DNA of 64,000 nt. Origin: Acanthopleura granulata (taxonomy: Eukaryota > Mollusca > Polyplacophora > Chitonida > Chitonidae). Below, piece after piece: positions 20,384-33,992 of the stretch. A model generated the notes under the pieces. The model made no database searches, was not told the DNA's origin, and saw only the letters and a program-made list of their open reading frames with translations. A program made the position numbers and the translations under genes. The DNA lies in NCBI GenBank assembly GCA_016165875.1, contig JABBOT010000011.1, forward strand, positions 12,959,766-13,023,765, in the 5' to 3' direction. How positions within the stretch are numbered: position 1 is the first letter of the stretch; every line of letters starts with the position of its first letter.

Positions 20384-20851
20384 TTCAAGATATAATATCT
20401 CAAACACAGTTCATTGAAGTTCAGGGTACTTTTTAAGATTTGATTTGTAATACTGAATATATACTGAATACCAAAATATGCAAAAACATCATATAAGGCC
20501 ATATTTATAACTGGGTCTAGAAAATTCATAACGAAATTCCAGGTTGATGGCGAAAGCTCTTCAGGAAGACATTTTGAGAAAGATATTGTTTAGTCATCAG
20601 AAAAACCCCGATGTACAAGGTACTTGAATACTAAAAATATACAAAGATTTTTACTGAAGAATTGGATATAGATTAGGTTTAAATTAGATTAGGAAATATT
20701 AACGTGCATTTTCATGGGTTTTCGGGTCTCTCTCTGCACAAGAATCCTGCGTAAAGAGTTTTTACGTATGATCATGCATTTGTCAATTATCACACTGTGG
20801 TCGCTGCTCTAGATTTACTTTCTGTCTTGTAGTCTTTTTATATTTCACTTT

Positions 20852-21076
20852 ATTTATTTATTTGATTGGTGTTTTAAGCCGTACTAAAAAATATTTCACT
20901 TACATGACAGCGGCCAGGAAACCGGGACAGAGCCCAGGGAAACCCACGACCAGCCGCAGGTTGCTTGCCGACCTTTTCACGTAAGGTGATCTGGACTTGA
21001 ACTCACAGCGACTGCATCAGGAGCATTGGCTTCTGAGCTACGTTACGCTAGCGCGCTAGCCAACTGAGCGACGGAG
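20852..21076 (-). repeat. SINE family 1, nearly full length
   Basis: Includes the (AAAT)n tail, body and a tRNA-like head reading CGCTCAGTTGGCTAGCGCGC on the minus strand. Confidence 0.88.
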
Positions 21077-21245
21077 TATATATTTCAAAGGACATGTCAT
21101 ATTTTTATAGATGTTAAATCTCAAAAGGCATGTTTTGTTCGAAACTCTATTCAGGTTACCACTCTTGGGAGTTTGCACGATTAATAGAACTACTCGAATT
21201 TCGGATAAACAACAACAAACTACACCGTATAGTACCGAATTAGGT

Positions 21246-22058
21246 ATAACCCTATTAATCTTCCAGACTATGGTTGCCAGTATTCTTGAGTACGGCGTAA
21301 TCATCAATCCAATAAATAAATGACTGACAATTGTAAATAATTTAATCTCGTAAGGTTCTCCAGCATGTTGGTAGCTCTATAAGCAGACTTTTATTTATTC
21401 ACAAAGGAGTACGACTGTATGAGACGATGTTAAAAAGTAACCATCTTCATAAAGTGTCTTCCTATACATTTACAAAGACGACCGTTTGGCGTTACATATT
21501 CCCTTCATAAAAGAAACATTAGGGGAAATACAGTCACATTATGCTGACACCGGGCCGACCAGTCCACCCTCTATCCTCTTATTGCTGAGCGCCTAGCGAG
21601 GAAGCAGAATGTACCATTTTTTGAAAGTCTTTGGTATGACCCGACCCAGGCTTGACCCAGATCTCCCCGTCCGAAACGTATTAAAGGAAAAGGTGTGGGG
21701 AAAGGTGTGGGTGATGGGGAAGGGGGCTTCTCACGTCGATTGCATTGCAAGAGAGACACCTTTAAGTCTGACATTTTTAATAATGTTTATGGATGGCAGT
21801 ATCCCACAAAACCATGTATTTGGCCTAGTTATATATGCCAAAGCGTGTATACTAACATCCACGATTTCAGTCCGCGTCATAAACCACTGATCCTTAAATT
21901 TCTAAATCAAGGCTTAACCCCAGAAGGCCTCATTTCAAAAGTTTGTTAAATTATAAATAATTGTCAGTCATTTATTTATCTATTTGTTTATTCGATTGAT
22001 GATTACGGCGTACTCAAGAATATTGGCACCCACAGTCTGGAAGATTAATAGGGTTATG
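21246..22058. repeat. Inverted-repeat element, arms 21246-21352 and 21946-22058
   Basis: The left arm 'TAACCCTATTAATCTTCCAG ... GTACGGCGTAATCATCAATC ... ATGACTGACAATT' is repeated in inverse orientation at the right. The arms include a SINE tail, but identity extends past it on both sides, so two independent SINE insertions do not explain it. The interior of about 590 bp has no recognised coding sequence. Confidence 0.75.
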
Positions 22059-22413
22059 CTTTGTAACCATTATTTAATTTCGCCTAATTCGGGGCTTAAC
22101 GGTATGGTTTTAATAACTCCGCTGTGTTTTGTACGAACAGTTACAATTAAAGCTTAACTTGAAATACTATTAGATCTTTACACCTTCTGTCTATATGACA
22201 AATATGAATCTTTCAATATTTAAACATAAATGCCGTGGACAACTTACTGGATTTGACTCATCGGATTATATATACGCTGGTATGTCTCCCCGACATCACT
22301 GGGAACTGTTGAATATTTTTATTTCCAGTTGACTATCTTCCGTTAAAATTATCTACACATGTATATTTCTAAAACACTGTTTTGGTAATTATGACGACTG
22401 TCACAGCTTTTCC

Positions 22414-22465
22414 GGTGAACATTCTTGGGTACCGGGTAAAACTACGATCAAATAAATAAATAGAT
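22414..22465 (+). repeat. SINE family 1, tail only
   Basis: 'GAACATTCTTGGGTACCGGG' followed by 'GATCAAATAAATAAATAGAT'. Confidence 0.7.
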
Positions 22466-25400
22466 AGACAGATGTATTGGTAAATATGCTAGTCTGGAGA
22501 AAAATTCCCCCTATATTTCACCCAATAATTTAGACATATTCTGATGGAACAGTTTAATAGCAGATTTCTGTTGTATATCCCAGCAATTAAAGTCATACTA
22601 GAGTGAAAAAAAAAATGCCATGCAATGTTTGTAAAATGACTTGAATTAGATATAGATTCTTTTTTAAATATTACTGAGATATGTTTAAACTGTTTTTAAC
22701 TTCTTTCCAACAGACATGTTGCGTTCATTCCGTGATCGAAATTTCAACCACGAGTGGGCGGCCAGAGTCGTGGGAGGGGTGTTATATTCTTCAGCGTGTT
22801 TATAAACGTCCAAGCGTCCACCTTGTGGCGACCTGGGTCAGCCAAGCCACCTACGAATGTTGTCTTTAAAAACAACTGATATTTTTTCAATAACACAATA
22901 GGCACCCCTTTATGTTTGATCGCTTGGTATTGTTTTCAAGTTACCGTGTACAAACTGTAAAATGTGATGGCGACACAACACTTTCAGTAATTCTAGATCA
23001 GTGACGTCTAATAAATTTCATTTAACATCACTGTATTTTATGAACACGTTTGTCTGACAGAGGAAGACAACAAGAGATCACAGGAGAAACCAACAAGTGA
23101 CGTGACGCGAGTGCGTAATGTACGCGTCATCTTGTAAGTGTCAGGACGTAGCTGAAATGCAGATATATGTAGGCACACCCGACAAGAAAATTAAAGAATT
23201 TTCACCCCAATATCATTCTAACGCTGCAAGAGATTAAACAGATCATGCAATCTCCAAATTATCCACAGCTACAGTCAACATATTGTTACAGTCAACCGAT
23301 ATTGCAAAGATGTGTTTCAACGGAAGGAATGCACGATTGATCGGTCAGGAAGGCGAGTCTGAAAAATTGTCCAGTGTTGTATATAGTTCAGTTCTGACAT
23401 CACTGGTATTTTCATAGCTGCAAGAAAGTATAAAATAGTCATTATTTCCGACTATATCACTAGGGAGAAAAGCTACGCCGTAATCCTGTGAAGAAGGTGT
23501 CCTCGGTACTTAATACCACATGTGTACCATAATCCAAGGTCCATGCCATATAGCATACAGATCCAGTGGTACCGATTATGAAACCAAAACATGCATGGGA
23601 TTACAAACCAGCAGGGTTTCGGATGAATAATACTCGGATTATTTTTATTTTAGAAAACCAATCATAAGTAAACACCCTTAGGTATGCCTATATGACGGAT
23701 GTAATATCTCTACGGTAACACTTCTTGTAAGTCACGTGCATGATCCAAACAGGTTACTTGTACAAAGCCAGCTGGTTAAGGTATCTGGTAACCTCATAGA
23801 TGCAGATTCATTATACATCTCTCATGTTCCTCTGTTTTTCGGCCCGTTACTTCCCGAGGCCAAGTCAATTACCCGACATATTATTACGGGTAAACAATGC
23901 AGCACACCAGGATAAAATAACGTCTATACGTTCAGTTCTCTGTATCTGGTTTCATATATGATCGACTTTTTACTGTATTTCCCATTATCTGTTCAATCCG
24001 TAAATTAATTACGTTGTAAATTATGTAGCTATTCATATGACTCGTCTCTTTCAAACGGGGTAAGCCTTGACGAATTAAAACGTGCCGTAGCAATAGACCG
24101 GTAGCTTCAAACAGGCATTTACTGATTTGGACCAGTTTTAGCCTGGGATTGCCGAGTTATTACCCTTATGCAGTGCAGCTTTGCCCCGGGTGTAAGTTGG
24201 GGACCTGGTGGTGTATCATTGGAATCATGCACCAACTGAAGAGCGCCATCTGGTGGCTTGGTTGAGTATCCTCGGCAAAAACAAGTGTCTTGCCGTTTAC
24301 ACGGTATTCCTCATAGTCAAACAACGATAAAACTGTAAGATTTAATATATTAATACAATATCAAAGTAGTAAATTAGTAACTTTGATGCCGATTACTGGA
24401 GCATCACCTTTATGAAATAAGCGTCTATTTTGGGGGACATGAGAATAGCTTCATCGCCAAAAATCAAACTGGCTTCCATCGGTAAAGTTTACGACGTTGT
24501 ATGTGACTGAAAAGTGAGAACAATCACTGACAAGGATTCAGGTTCTGACCGAGACAAGTAAGTAACGAACATTGTTGAATAAAGCACTGCCAGTTATTTA
24601 CTTTTGCTTTAAAGTAATATAACAGTTTCAAATACACAACGAGAATTTTGAAATGATATTTACGAAGTTAAGTTTGACATGTATGTACAAGGAACTGTCA
24701 CAATATCTTAGGATATTTGCACTGAGCGCAGACGACAAAAGTACTTAGTAAAACATAGTAGTGCGGCGTGTGTGTGGCTTTTGACTGGCTATTTTTGTTA
24801 TCAATGAACAGTCGTGAGACAATAAAGAAAATCTCAACATTGGTGACAAAAGAGTTCATACGATATTTATGCCATCCCGTTTTAGACATATTCTGGGCCA
24901 CATTAATGGGATAAGAACACATCTGCACGAAATGGTGGAAAGTTCTGCGGTTTGTGCATCAAGATAGCGAACCGCTTCCTGTCAACAATAAAGCACCTGC
25001 CTTGTTCAGTTGCACCTGGAGGAGCATATAATGCTTTATTGCAAATATGCGTGAAGCATCAATTAGTATTCATTTGTTTTTTACGCAGGTGGAGCAAAAG
25101 TATTGAAATATTTGGTCAAAATATTATTCATTGGTTATTGCCATATTGATTCATATGATTCAAACTAGTAACACTTTACATTACACATTTGCAATCTTCA
25201 CATAGATAAAGGCGAATAAGGGGTAAGATTGCCAATCGCAGCCTACCTTCTGGCTCCGCTGCTACCACAGCATGCTGGGTCGGTGTGCAAACATGTAAAT
25301 CATGTACAGAACTGTCGGAATAATCTTCTGATCAGTTTATAATCTGCTTCATGAAGACAGTGATTGTGGGTTTAAAACTATGCTTATATTGCAAATAACA

Positions 25401-25583
25401 CGGAAGGTTTTTTTCTGCATGTCAGCTATAAACATTTGCCACAAACGAGTTTGTTTTGTGTAGCTTATGTTGTGTTTGGTAATGTTAACATCTTCTTTTC
25501 AAACGGTTAGATCCCATGAATATTCATGATATAAAAAAAGCCAGTGAAACTCATCTTCCGATGATATGAAGGTGTTTAAACGA
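22466..25583. other. Intergenic, nothing recognised
   Basis: About 3.1 kb with no repeat copies or coding similarity I could recognise; short open frames only. Confidence 0.4.
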
Positions 25584-25727
25584 CTAGCTCATGTTGGCTT
25601 CCTCTCCGGTCGTACGTGGGAAGGTGTGCCAGCAACCCGTGGATGGTCGCGGGTTTCCCCCGGGCTCTGCCCGGTATTCTCCCACAATAATGCTGGCCAA
25701 ACACCAATCAAATAAATAAATAAATCA
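25584..25727 (+). repeat. SINE family 1 with internal deletion
   Basis: Head and body are intact to 'AATAATGCTGGCC', then the sequence jumps directly to 'AAACACCAATCAAATAAATA'. The GCCGTCGTATAAGTG...GCGTA segment is missing. Confidence 0.85.
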
Positions 25728-27916
25728 GTAGGGTCTTTTGCCTGTGTCTCGAGAATTTGGTGTTAGAATTCTGTATGTTTCCCGCGTAGGGATTTTGTCA
25801 AGTATTTATTGTTGTCACTTGTGAAACCATGTCAGTACCTCTAAAAATATTTTCTTTTATATCCCGAGTACAAATCTCTCTCTGGAACTCTCCTGTAACT
25901 GTGGGTTTTTAACTTCTTTTCTGTTCATTGATATTTTGTAAATCATTTTTGTTTTCAAAACCGACAGGCAACAAGGACTTTTACGTAATCAACACCTCCA
26001 CAATGTTAATGGTTCTCTTTCACAACCCGGAAGGTACGCAGGTACGGCCTTACATGTAGCGAGAATGCTTACACACTGGCTTTGGTCTATTTAAGGTGTA
26101 TGAGGGCGTGGCTTAAGTATTTTAATTTTCACGCAAAAAAGTTGGAGGTGCACAGTATACATACAAAACCGCCCTGACACGCTGCTGTTTATAGTACCAA
26201 CTCATCGAGAGAGACATGTGGAATGAATAGAATGTGGTTTTAAAGATTGAATGACATTCCACACGTTTTGATTTTGGCGAGTTAGGTGCGAGAAAATACC
26301 ACTCAGTGGTAGAGACTAGAGACGAGAAAGGTGGGAATAGAGGTTAAGTGAAGAAGACAAGAGAGAAAGGTGGGGGAGATAGGAGGAGTGAGGAAAAGAG
26401 CTCCTGGAGAATTGGTGGTGCCAGTTATCTTCGATGGCAGCATTATTTCTACCGCAAACAGAAAACCATCCTGATGAAGTGAGTTGCACATCTAATTTAT
26501 CTTGGGTAGGGAATTACGATTATCGATGTTATCAGTGTAATATGTGCCTAAAAATTAATTACGCATGAGTTGGACTTTCACCTTTGAAAATCTGTGTAGT
26601 TCAAAAATGAGATGATTTTACTAAAAAATTAAATTTAACGTCACACAGTCAGAAAGTCCGAATATCTGTAATTATGAAAAATACAGCAAAATCACTGTGA
26701 AAGTTGGTGAGATTTAGTTTTAACTGTAGTTCTAAATAGGCTTTTTTTTGGGTATAGTATATAACACTTAAAACAGAGCAGAATTATGTTGTAGGCGGAA
26801 ATATGTTGTTCGATATTAAGTTTTTCCGGTGTCACAGATACAAACTCTTTCAGGATTGTTGGTCTGTGTAAACGTAATACATCCCTCATACATCATATTC
26901 ATGAATATTCATGTGATGTGTTTAGCGTTTGAAAACAAAACATATACATCACGAAATGCGGCATAGGCCACAGAAAACGAGCCCTCTGCTGATAAATGCA
27001 TATATCTGATAAGTAAAAGATATTTGCCGTGTTTGTGGTATTTTACTACTGGTAGTGGTCGGATTAAACACGATTATTGAAGTAACAAATGCTGTGCTTA
27101 TTGAACTCACAACATGCCTTCTGGCGGCACACCACAATCAATGCTTCCGGGTCTAGAGCGACGAAGGTAGTTCCTGTTTTTAGAGATATTTTCGTTTGCT
27201 CCCCTGTGCTGCCCCTTTTCACTTTTTCTGCTTGATGGGTGGTATCATTTCGTAGGACAGGCTTCAAAGTTTCGTTCCAGTTATAAACTTGCGTGTTTTT
27301 CAGGAAATGGAGGCGGATACACACAAGCCAAAAGTAGTGATAAATCAGGGCTCACTAATCTGTCACTGGGTGGAATTGACCCCTGTCAGCTCTTTGTCAG
27401 ATTTGTGAAAAATTTCATCGGTCATGCCCTATCAGGAATATGACTGGAGTTTTCTCAGGGGACAAAGACTATGAGGCCCGGAGGGTTTAGGGCTTGCAGA
27501 GTTAGGAACAGTGCTGTGAGACCAAACGTTAATATGTAAGTAAATGGGAAATTAATTTTAGTGTGCCGCTGGTTTTATTACTCGCCACCACAGGAATCTT
27601 AATTACATCTACAAACAGTGCCATTATACATTAGATTTTAAATTTCACAAAGCATTTATTTCTGTGGTTCTGCAGATCATAGTCATATGCTGGTACCAGC
27701 CAAGCGAAGAAACGTTGTGAAACCGAGTGCATATCGTCAGTTTTACACAACACAATGGCAGATAAATGTGAGCGATCGATCCTCAAAATAATCACAGAAA
27801 TTAATTAAACGTGTGAAAAAAATGTACTCGACAAAAGTTTTTTTATTGACAAACTGAGACCAAACTTGTTGAAAGAATGTGCGTAAACACTTCGAGAGTA
27901 AAAAACAACAAGAATT
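25728..27916. other. Intergenic, nothing recognised
   Basis: Contains a purine-rich stretch (26300-26410) but no gene or repeat family I recognise. Confidence 0.35.
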
Positions 27917-28185
27917 TAATTGATTTATTTATTTATTTGATTGATCTTTACGCCGTACTGAAGAATATTTCACTTATACGACGGTGGCCAGGATTATGGT
28001 GGGAGAAAACAGGGCAGAGCCCGAGAGAAATCCACGGCCATCCGCAGGTTGAGGGCGGACCTTCCCATGCGCGGCCAGAAGGTAAGCTAGCATGAGCTGG
28101 ACTTGAACTCACAGCGATCGCATTAGTGGGAGGCTTCTGGAACATTGCGCTGCGCTAGCGCGCTAACCGACTGAGCCACGGATGA
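27917..28185 (-). repeat. SINE family 1, best full-length copy
   Basis: On the minus strand it runs from a tRNA-like head, A box TGGCTCAGTCGG (28178-28167) and B box GAGTTCAAGTCC (28110-28099), through the conserved body to the 'AGTACGGCGTAAA'-type tail and (AAAT)n. It defines the family as a tRNA-derived SINE with an internal RNA polymerase III promoter. Confidence 0.9.
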
Positions 28186-28192
28186 CCCCCCT

Positions 28193-29340
28193 ATCCCACT
28201 CACAACTTAATTTTTACAGAAGTCGTGTCACTGTTTGATCATTACCCCGCCAGTATAAAGATTAGCAATAACCTATCACACTCTTCATAGAAATCTTACC
28301 CGAAAGAAGAATCGCTACCTGGATGGATAACATTATATCACTGAATGCTATAAAAACTTACATGTTACGATGTAAAAAAGAAAAAAAAAAGACTGATTTA
28401 TAACTTCAGTGAATCTTGTGCTGAATGAGGTTTTTTCAAGTAGCAGGCCTTGATTACGGCTTTATTGTCATTAACCGACAAACCAGTTGGATTTAAAAAA
28501 CTTGTCCACTCTTACAATGGTGAGAACCCACAACACTCACTCAGTGTAGTCACTTATTTGGAAACAATTTAAATAATTTTTAAAAGCAAAACATAGTACA
28601 GTGATGTGTGATAAATTATCACAACTGCGCAATTTATTGACTATAGCCGAAAGCATTCATGGTGAACTTTGGAACAAGGTAGTTTTCGTTTGGCCCAACA
28701 ATCACCGCACTTGCAAATGTGTAGTTGACGGGGGCGGTCATGAAATGTTGCCAACGTAATGTTATGTCATGTTTTCTATTCCAACATGATCAACATTTGT
28801 GGATAGTGTTGGAACTGTATGTGTAATTTTTATCATAAAAAACTAGACAACAAATTTTGTAAGTTGCTTCTGTTTCTTAATGGAGTACATAATAATGGAT
28901 GCCACGTTAACTAATACTAGACAGCCAAAAAAAAATTACGTTTGCTGTGTCTTCATCAACTGTATGGTCTCCAAAAAGAGCTTGCGTATCACATCCTTGG
29001 TCTGGGAGATGTGTAAAAACGATGGTTGGTATCTGTTAACGGAAGAAAAGCAGAAAGCAATAGATTGTCCACATCTGTGTCAGTCAAAGCGCCACAGTCC
29101 TTCAGTAACTGAAAAATACCGTAATTGCGCAAATATGGATTTGACAACAACGACTCGTTGAAAGCCTTTTAATATTTATAATGCTTTTTTGTGTACCTGT
29201 AGAAGTACGGTCAAGCCACAGAGACTCGAATGGTCTGCATTCTACCCTCTGTATAGAACTAATGTGTCTCTTAGTGCGTCACATTTTGAGAACATGTGCA
29301 TATATCTAAAATTCTACTTACAGAATACGAAACACTGATT
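28193..29340. other. Intergenic, nothing recognised
   Basis: The 93-residue frame at 28880-29161 has no domain I recognise; otherwise unique-looking AT-rich sequence. Confidence 0.35.
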
Positions 29341-29348
29341 GTAGCGGC

Positions 29349-29622
29349 TCAAATCTTTCTGTTGAAACTGCAAAGTTTCCGTTCAAGAGATTTGTCCGAC
29401 ACAAAGCCATTCTCTTCATCACACGGAAGTGGAGCAAAAAACGATGCAAGGGATCTATGAACAGATTTTTCGAAAATTTGACCATTAATTGAAGGCAAAG
29501 ATACTGGTCTGTAATTTTCAACAAAACCTTTGTTCCCGGATTTAAAAACAGGTATAATATTTGCAAATTTCAATTTTCGGGGGAAAGCACCAGATCTAAG
29601 CGATACGTTAATTAGTCTTCAC
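29349..29622 (-). mobile_element. Non-LTR retrotransposon (LINE) reverse-transcriptase fragment
   Basis: On the minus strand the frame reads GAFPRKLKFANIIPVFKSGN and then NYRPVSLPSINGQIFEKSVH, the N-terminal blocks of a non-LTR reverse transcriptase (the 'P-I-F-K-x-G ... N-Y-R-P-I-S-L' signature). It ends at a stop near 29349 before the catalytic YxDD block, and there is no upstream endonuclease frame, so it is a dead, doubly truncated copy. The clade (Jockey/CR1-like) cannot be settled from this piece. Confidence 0.75.
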
Positions 29623-29937
29623 ACAGATAAAACACAGTTCGTCCGCACAATTTTTAAAAACTATTCCAAGAAAAATGCTGTGTTATCATAACATGAAAAC
29701 AATGCACAGAGACCAGGGTTAGGGGATGCTCAATCCAACAGCAAAATCCTGGTTTATGCAGTAATACAATATAAAGGACTACAGAAATCACTACGTTACG
29801 CCGAAGTCTTCCTTTCGTCGCTTAACAGACCGCTAACCCGGTTCTTACTAGCTCGAGATCGATTAATGCAAACATTAGTGAAGGCACTTTTCCAAGTCAA
29901 ACGTTCGTTGAAAACCGCTAGTATCCCACAAATATTG

Positions 29938-30095
29938 TGTACACATCTGTATGTGCCAGGTGGAAAAGTTTGTCAGTAATTTACCAAAGGTCGGTGGTTT
30001 ACGCCGAGCAGTACCCCACCCGTAAAACTGGCCTCCATCATATGAGTGAAACCTTTTTCAGCATGACGTAAAGCAACAGTAAATAAAACACTCGA
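29938..30095 (+). repeat. SINE family 3
   Basis: Body 'TGTGTACACATCTGTATGTG ... AAGTTTGTCAGTAATTTACC ... GTAAAACTGGCCTCCATCAT' with an A-rich end. It shares its 3' design with family 1 but has a different body. Relatives: 52944-53118, 55205-55400, 57305-57640, 61780-62072. Confidence 0.6.
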
Positions 30096-30099
30096 GTCT

Positions 30100-33000
30100 T
30101 CTAAATGGAAACACGCGAACAACTACAAAAAACAAGACAAAACAAGCTTCAAAGGCCGTTCACAATGGATAAATATGGCATAGCCAAGGATTTCGGCTGT
30201 GATAATTTAATATGGGGCTAGGTGTAGATCACAGCTGAGGGGCCATGCAGGTTAAAATAGTTGTATTTAAAAATAGCTTTGCGTGGAGAAACTCTCCGCT
30301 ATGCAAATTCGTGCAAAATGAACTAAGACATGCTTGAGCCGGGTTAAACTGAGATAAACAATGTTCACCAACACATTCCCTGTTCTTCTGGCAATTTTTT
30401 TCACATTCTGTGGCCTTTACAACCAGTAAATCCAAGATAATTCACTTTAGTGACTTACGCTCACGTGCGTTGTCGACAACTTGGATTAATAAACCGTATT
30501 GTTGCTCTCTGCGCATGCGCATCCGTTTTGACCTTCATGCAAATTGATGAAAAGCATAGATTTGTGTAGTCTGGATGTCAATTTCAAGATATGATGTCAC
30601 GGAAAGGTCAACCCACGCTGAACATGCCCTCTTCATTGACACAGATTTAGAAAGCATGGCAGCATGCGCCGGCTGACCGTATTTTGTACTTCGGCTAAGA
30701 TTGATTTGAGAATGGTGGGGTAATGCAAAGTAGCGATTGTGACAAAATGTGCTCAAATATTTCAACTTTCGAAATTAAGGTGCTTTATATGTATTGGGGA
30801 AGAATATAACGCACGTGTAACAGAACTGAACGAGTGGGTAGCTTCTTACAAACATTATGCCTAAATCGGGTTCACCGTGCCAGCGGACTAAGGGTGGCCA
30901 GGCGTCCCAGCGTATCAGTAAATGTAAGTCACCCTTAGACCGTGATCTCGGGCTAAATATGGTAAGGTACAGAAGGTGAAAATGCTTGTATTTGATTTTC
31001 AATAAGTTTTGATTATCACATGCAACAGTATAGGTCATTTTCTGCCTGTTTCTATGGAACCCAATTAACAAACCAATCTGTTACATCCAAATTTTTCCGC
31101 GCTGTCCTGGTGTTAAAAAATGCCCATGCACAAGAAGGCAGCAGTCACAGTTTATATACGCATGAATGTTCGTTACATGTACCTTGTAAGTTCTCCAGTG
31201 AATACAATCTTGACTTTTCCCAAGCAGCCGCCAAGCAACGCACCTGGGCGAAGACCCATTCAAAGTCACATTTCCAGGCATAACGGGTTACGGATAACAT
31301 GACATTTTTCAGCGCTCGGCTCGATCGGAACGCCTACGTGCTTATTAACGAGAGAATCTCAGGAAACGGTGTTTCATGAGTAACCGACAGATCACCTGCC
31401 AGAATTTGTGATTAACAGGCAGGTTGCGCAATTCACAGTGTGACATCGATAAAGTATGACTTCGTAATTCTGTTCCCTTGAAAACCGAGGCGTATGCGTA
31501 GTGGGAAGGTCGTGTTGTACACATGTCAAAGAGATTGGATGGTTTACCTTGATCACCAGTATTTGAACATATATGCGAAGTGTTATTGAGACCAGATTCG
31601 CATAACACCAGCTTGTCCTTGAAGATGGATTCAGTCGACAAGGTAATACTTAAGGCTTTTGTCTTAATTACACTTTCCAGGGTCTCCTTGGCTAATTTTT
31701 GCTGGAGGAAACAAAAACACACAACCCAAAATGTAAATGATAGAAGATCGAGATTATTTCGTTTATAAGTAGATAACATCAGAACTGATTCTCTCTCACA
31801 CATCCCTATAACAGGGCTTGGGGCTATCGATCACGGTTGCAGCCAAAGTAAAGCGAATTTGAGATATATATTTGACTAACGACACCACATGTGCTAAAAC
31901 AGGACACCGTTTAAATTCATTTTATTCATCCTCCTAGAACACTCATTCTGTTTATGGCTTCTCTTGGCATGAATCCAACCTACCAGTATTTTATATGTTA
32001 TATACTTTCTTGGCCCTTTGGAGGCTTGTGTTATTTGTCGTCTTGGAAACTTGTCGTCTTGCGATTAATGATCCTGAACGCCAATTTTGGTTGACGTCTG
32101 GTATACGAATGTCGTTTTCGACGTCTCAGTCTCTTTCACGCTTTCCTCAAACGTTACTAACAAAGCTTATTTCAAAAGACTTTCCGGTTTTTGTAAAAAT
32201 GCAACAGGGTTGATTTATTTATTTCTCTTGTCACTGAATTTAATTATTGGATGACTACTAATGAACGAAGAATGAAGTCTGGTAAAAGAAGCCTGACAAG
32301 GCTGTATAATCTCCACGATAACACATCTTAATTATGAATGTGTTGCGATTGTATTAATAATCAATTTAACCTATACCATTAGAAATACGTCAGGGTCCTG
32401 CTGCTATTAAGCGGGGTTACTCTGTTTACATGAAGCAAGACAATTATGACATTGTTGAAAAGCAGAACAGCCTTGTGAGACGCAACTGACGGGCCTTTCC
32501 TGGATTAAACAAAAAATCGCTGAATTACTACGATTACCAGGGGCTTCTTTTACAAGGACGGTGTGACTTACGTCAAGCCTAACTCCCATGGCCGTAGATT
32601 CTGTAGAGATACGTTTCTTTCCCTGGTAGTTACTTTGGACATAGCTTTATCCCCATTTATCCCCATCTCTATTACTAAATTTATATTACAAAGACGTTAT
32701 CAACAATGATACAATTCACGTTCAGAGTCGCCAAAGCTGATTCACGCCGGACGTTTCAATTTCTCCTACTTTCCCATGAACTTGACCTCGGTCAAATAAG
32801 TTTATAAGTATAAAAAACATTGACTCTGGAGTTAGACACTTATCAAATAAATAAATAAATAAATTAGTCGAACAATACCTTAGTATCACAGAAAAGCTAT
32901 TTCCGAAACTATCTACGTTTATCATTTGGACTGTTTTTTGAATGAATTAAGAGAAGTCTAATGGAAAGAGAAGTGACTGCCATGGCACAGTTTGAAATAA

Positions 33001-33205
33001 GTGAGTGTATTAAAACATCATGCAAATATGTAAATAACAAAATAAACAAAACATATTTCATCTATTATTTGTAGGTGACTGACGTAATATTAGACTTGGA
33101 GTGGTAAAGTAATACGTGTACGAATACATTGCGACCGCTTAAGAATTTTCACTTCTATACATGTACGAAGGCGGTGAGATTTATACATTGAACTGGTCGT
33201 TGTAC
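30100..33205. other. Intergenic, no gene supported
   Basis: Holds the longest unassigned open frame of the interval (31345-31803, minus, 152 codons) and a Cys-rich 68-codon frame (30229-30435, minus). Neither resembles a known family or has clear splice context. Confidence 0.35.
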
Positions 33206-33589
33206 TCGGAGTAAACGACCGACCATTGGCAGGTTGCTGACAAACTTTCCTACCAGTGACGCACAGCTATGCACGCTGTATAGTGGTAGAAGACAAGAAG
33301 ACAAGTCCTAAGGGAACATTAGATAGGCTCAGGGCCACAAGCGGGCGTCGATAACAGCCCCCACAAGCAGATGGGTGTCGACTGGCAGTCCAATGTCGTC
33401 ACTCCACCAACCATTTTCCAGTGAGATGCCATATAAATGACATCCGTGTCCGAGAGAATATTCGCGGGCACAGTGTAAAACACCCATACAGATTATAAAC
33501 AAATCAATAAATACACAGGTTAAATTAATTTATTTCTTTTTGTTTTCCGGTCCTGTTGAACTGATGGTGACAACAGCTGACCTGAAGAG

Positions 33590-33835
33590 GGATTCTAAGT
33601 TCTCAGCCCATTTGTCGTTCGTGGGAGACTCTGGCGGGCTACACAAAAGGGTCCAGATCGCAGTAAAAAAGCGCAGTTTCCTGCTCTGACTGCAATGCTC
33701 CTGTACTACATGAGTGTGTTGTGCGCACATATACTCCTAAAGATGTGACGTATTACCTGGAAAGAACAATGGAGCGCACAGCTTTGAACTCTATTGTTAA
33801 AGGCGGGAAAGAGTTTTACGAGTTCCCCATTCCCA
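33590..33835 (+). repeat. Unnamed dispersed repeat, copy 3
   Basis: Matches 12300-12530 over most of its length ('CGGGCTACACAAAAGGGTCC', 'ATTACCTGGAAAGAACAA', 'TGTTAAAGGCGGGAA', 'GAGTTCCCCATT'). It ends about 160 bp before the receptor's start codon, so it may lie in its promoter or 5'UTR. Confidence 0.7.
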
Positions 33836-33992
33836 TTATCGGAGTTGGGAAATTCCGTTGATATAAAGTTGAACTGATGTGTTGATCTACGTGTAAATTG
33901 TGATTTAATGGTTCTAACTTTCTGTCAATGACAATAACAGGGATCGAGGCATCTGTCTTAGCATTTTATCGTTGTTGCAACATTATATCGTC

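Noticed and set aside
28099..28185. tRNA gene suggested by A and B boxes
   Set aside because: The boxes belong to the head of a SINE; no cloverleaf with matched acceptor stem could be drawn, and the body and tail are those of the repeat family.
28880..29161. 93-codon frame, plus strand
   Set aside because: No recognisable domain or gene context.
30229..30435. Cys-rich 68-codon frame on the minus strand
   Set aside because: Cysteine spacing is suggestive, but there is no signal peptide, no partner exon and no recognised family.
31345..31803. 152-codon open frame on the minus strand
   Set aside because: No domain, low-complexity or splice support; composition like the surrounding intergenic DNA. 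Frames of this length are expected by chance over 64 kb.
33972..33992. Longer N-terminus of the GPCR
   Set aside because: The upstream codons begin with TTG; the first ATG (33993) is in strong context.
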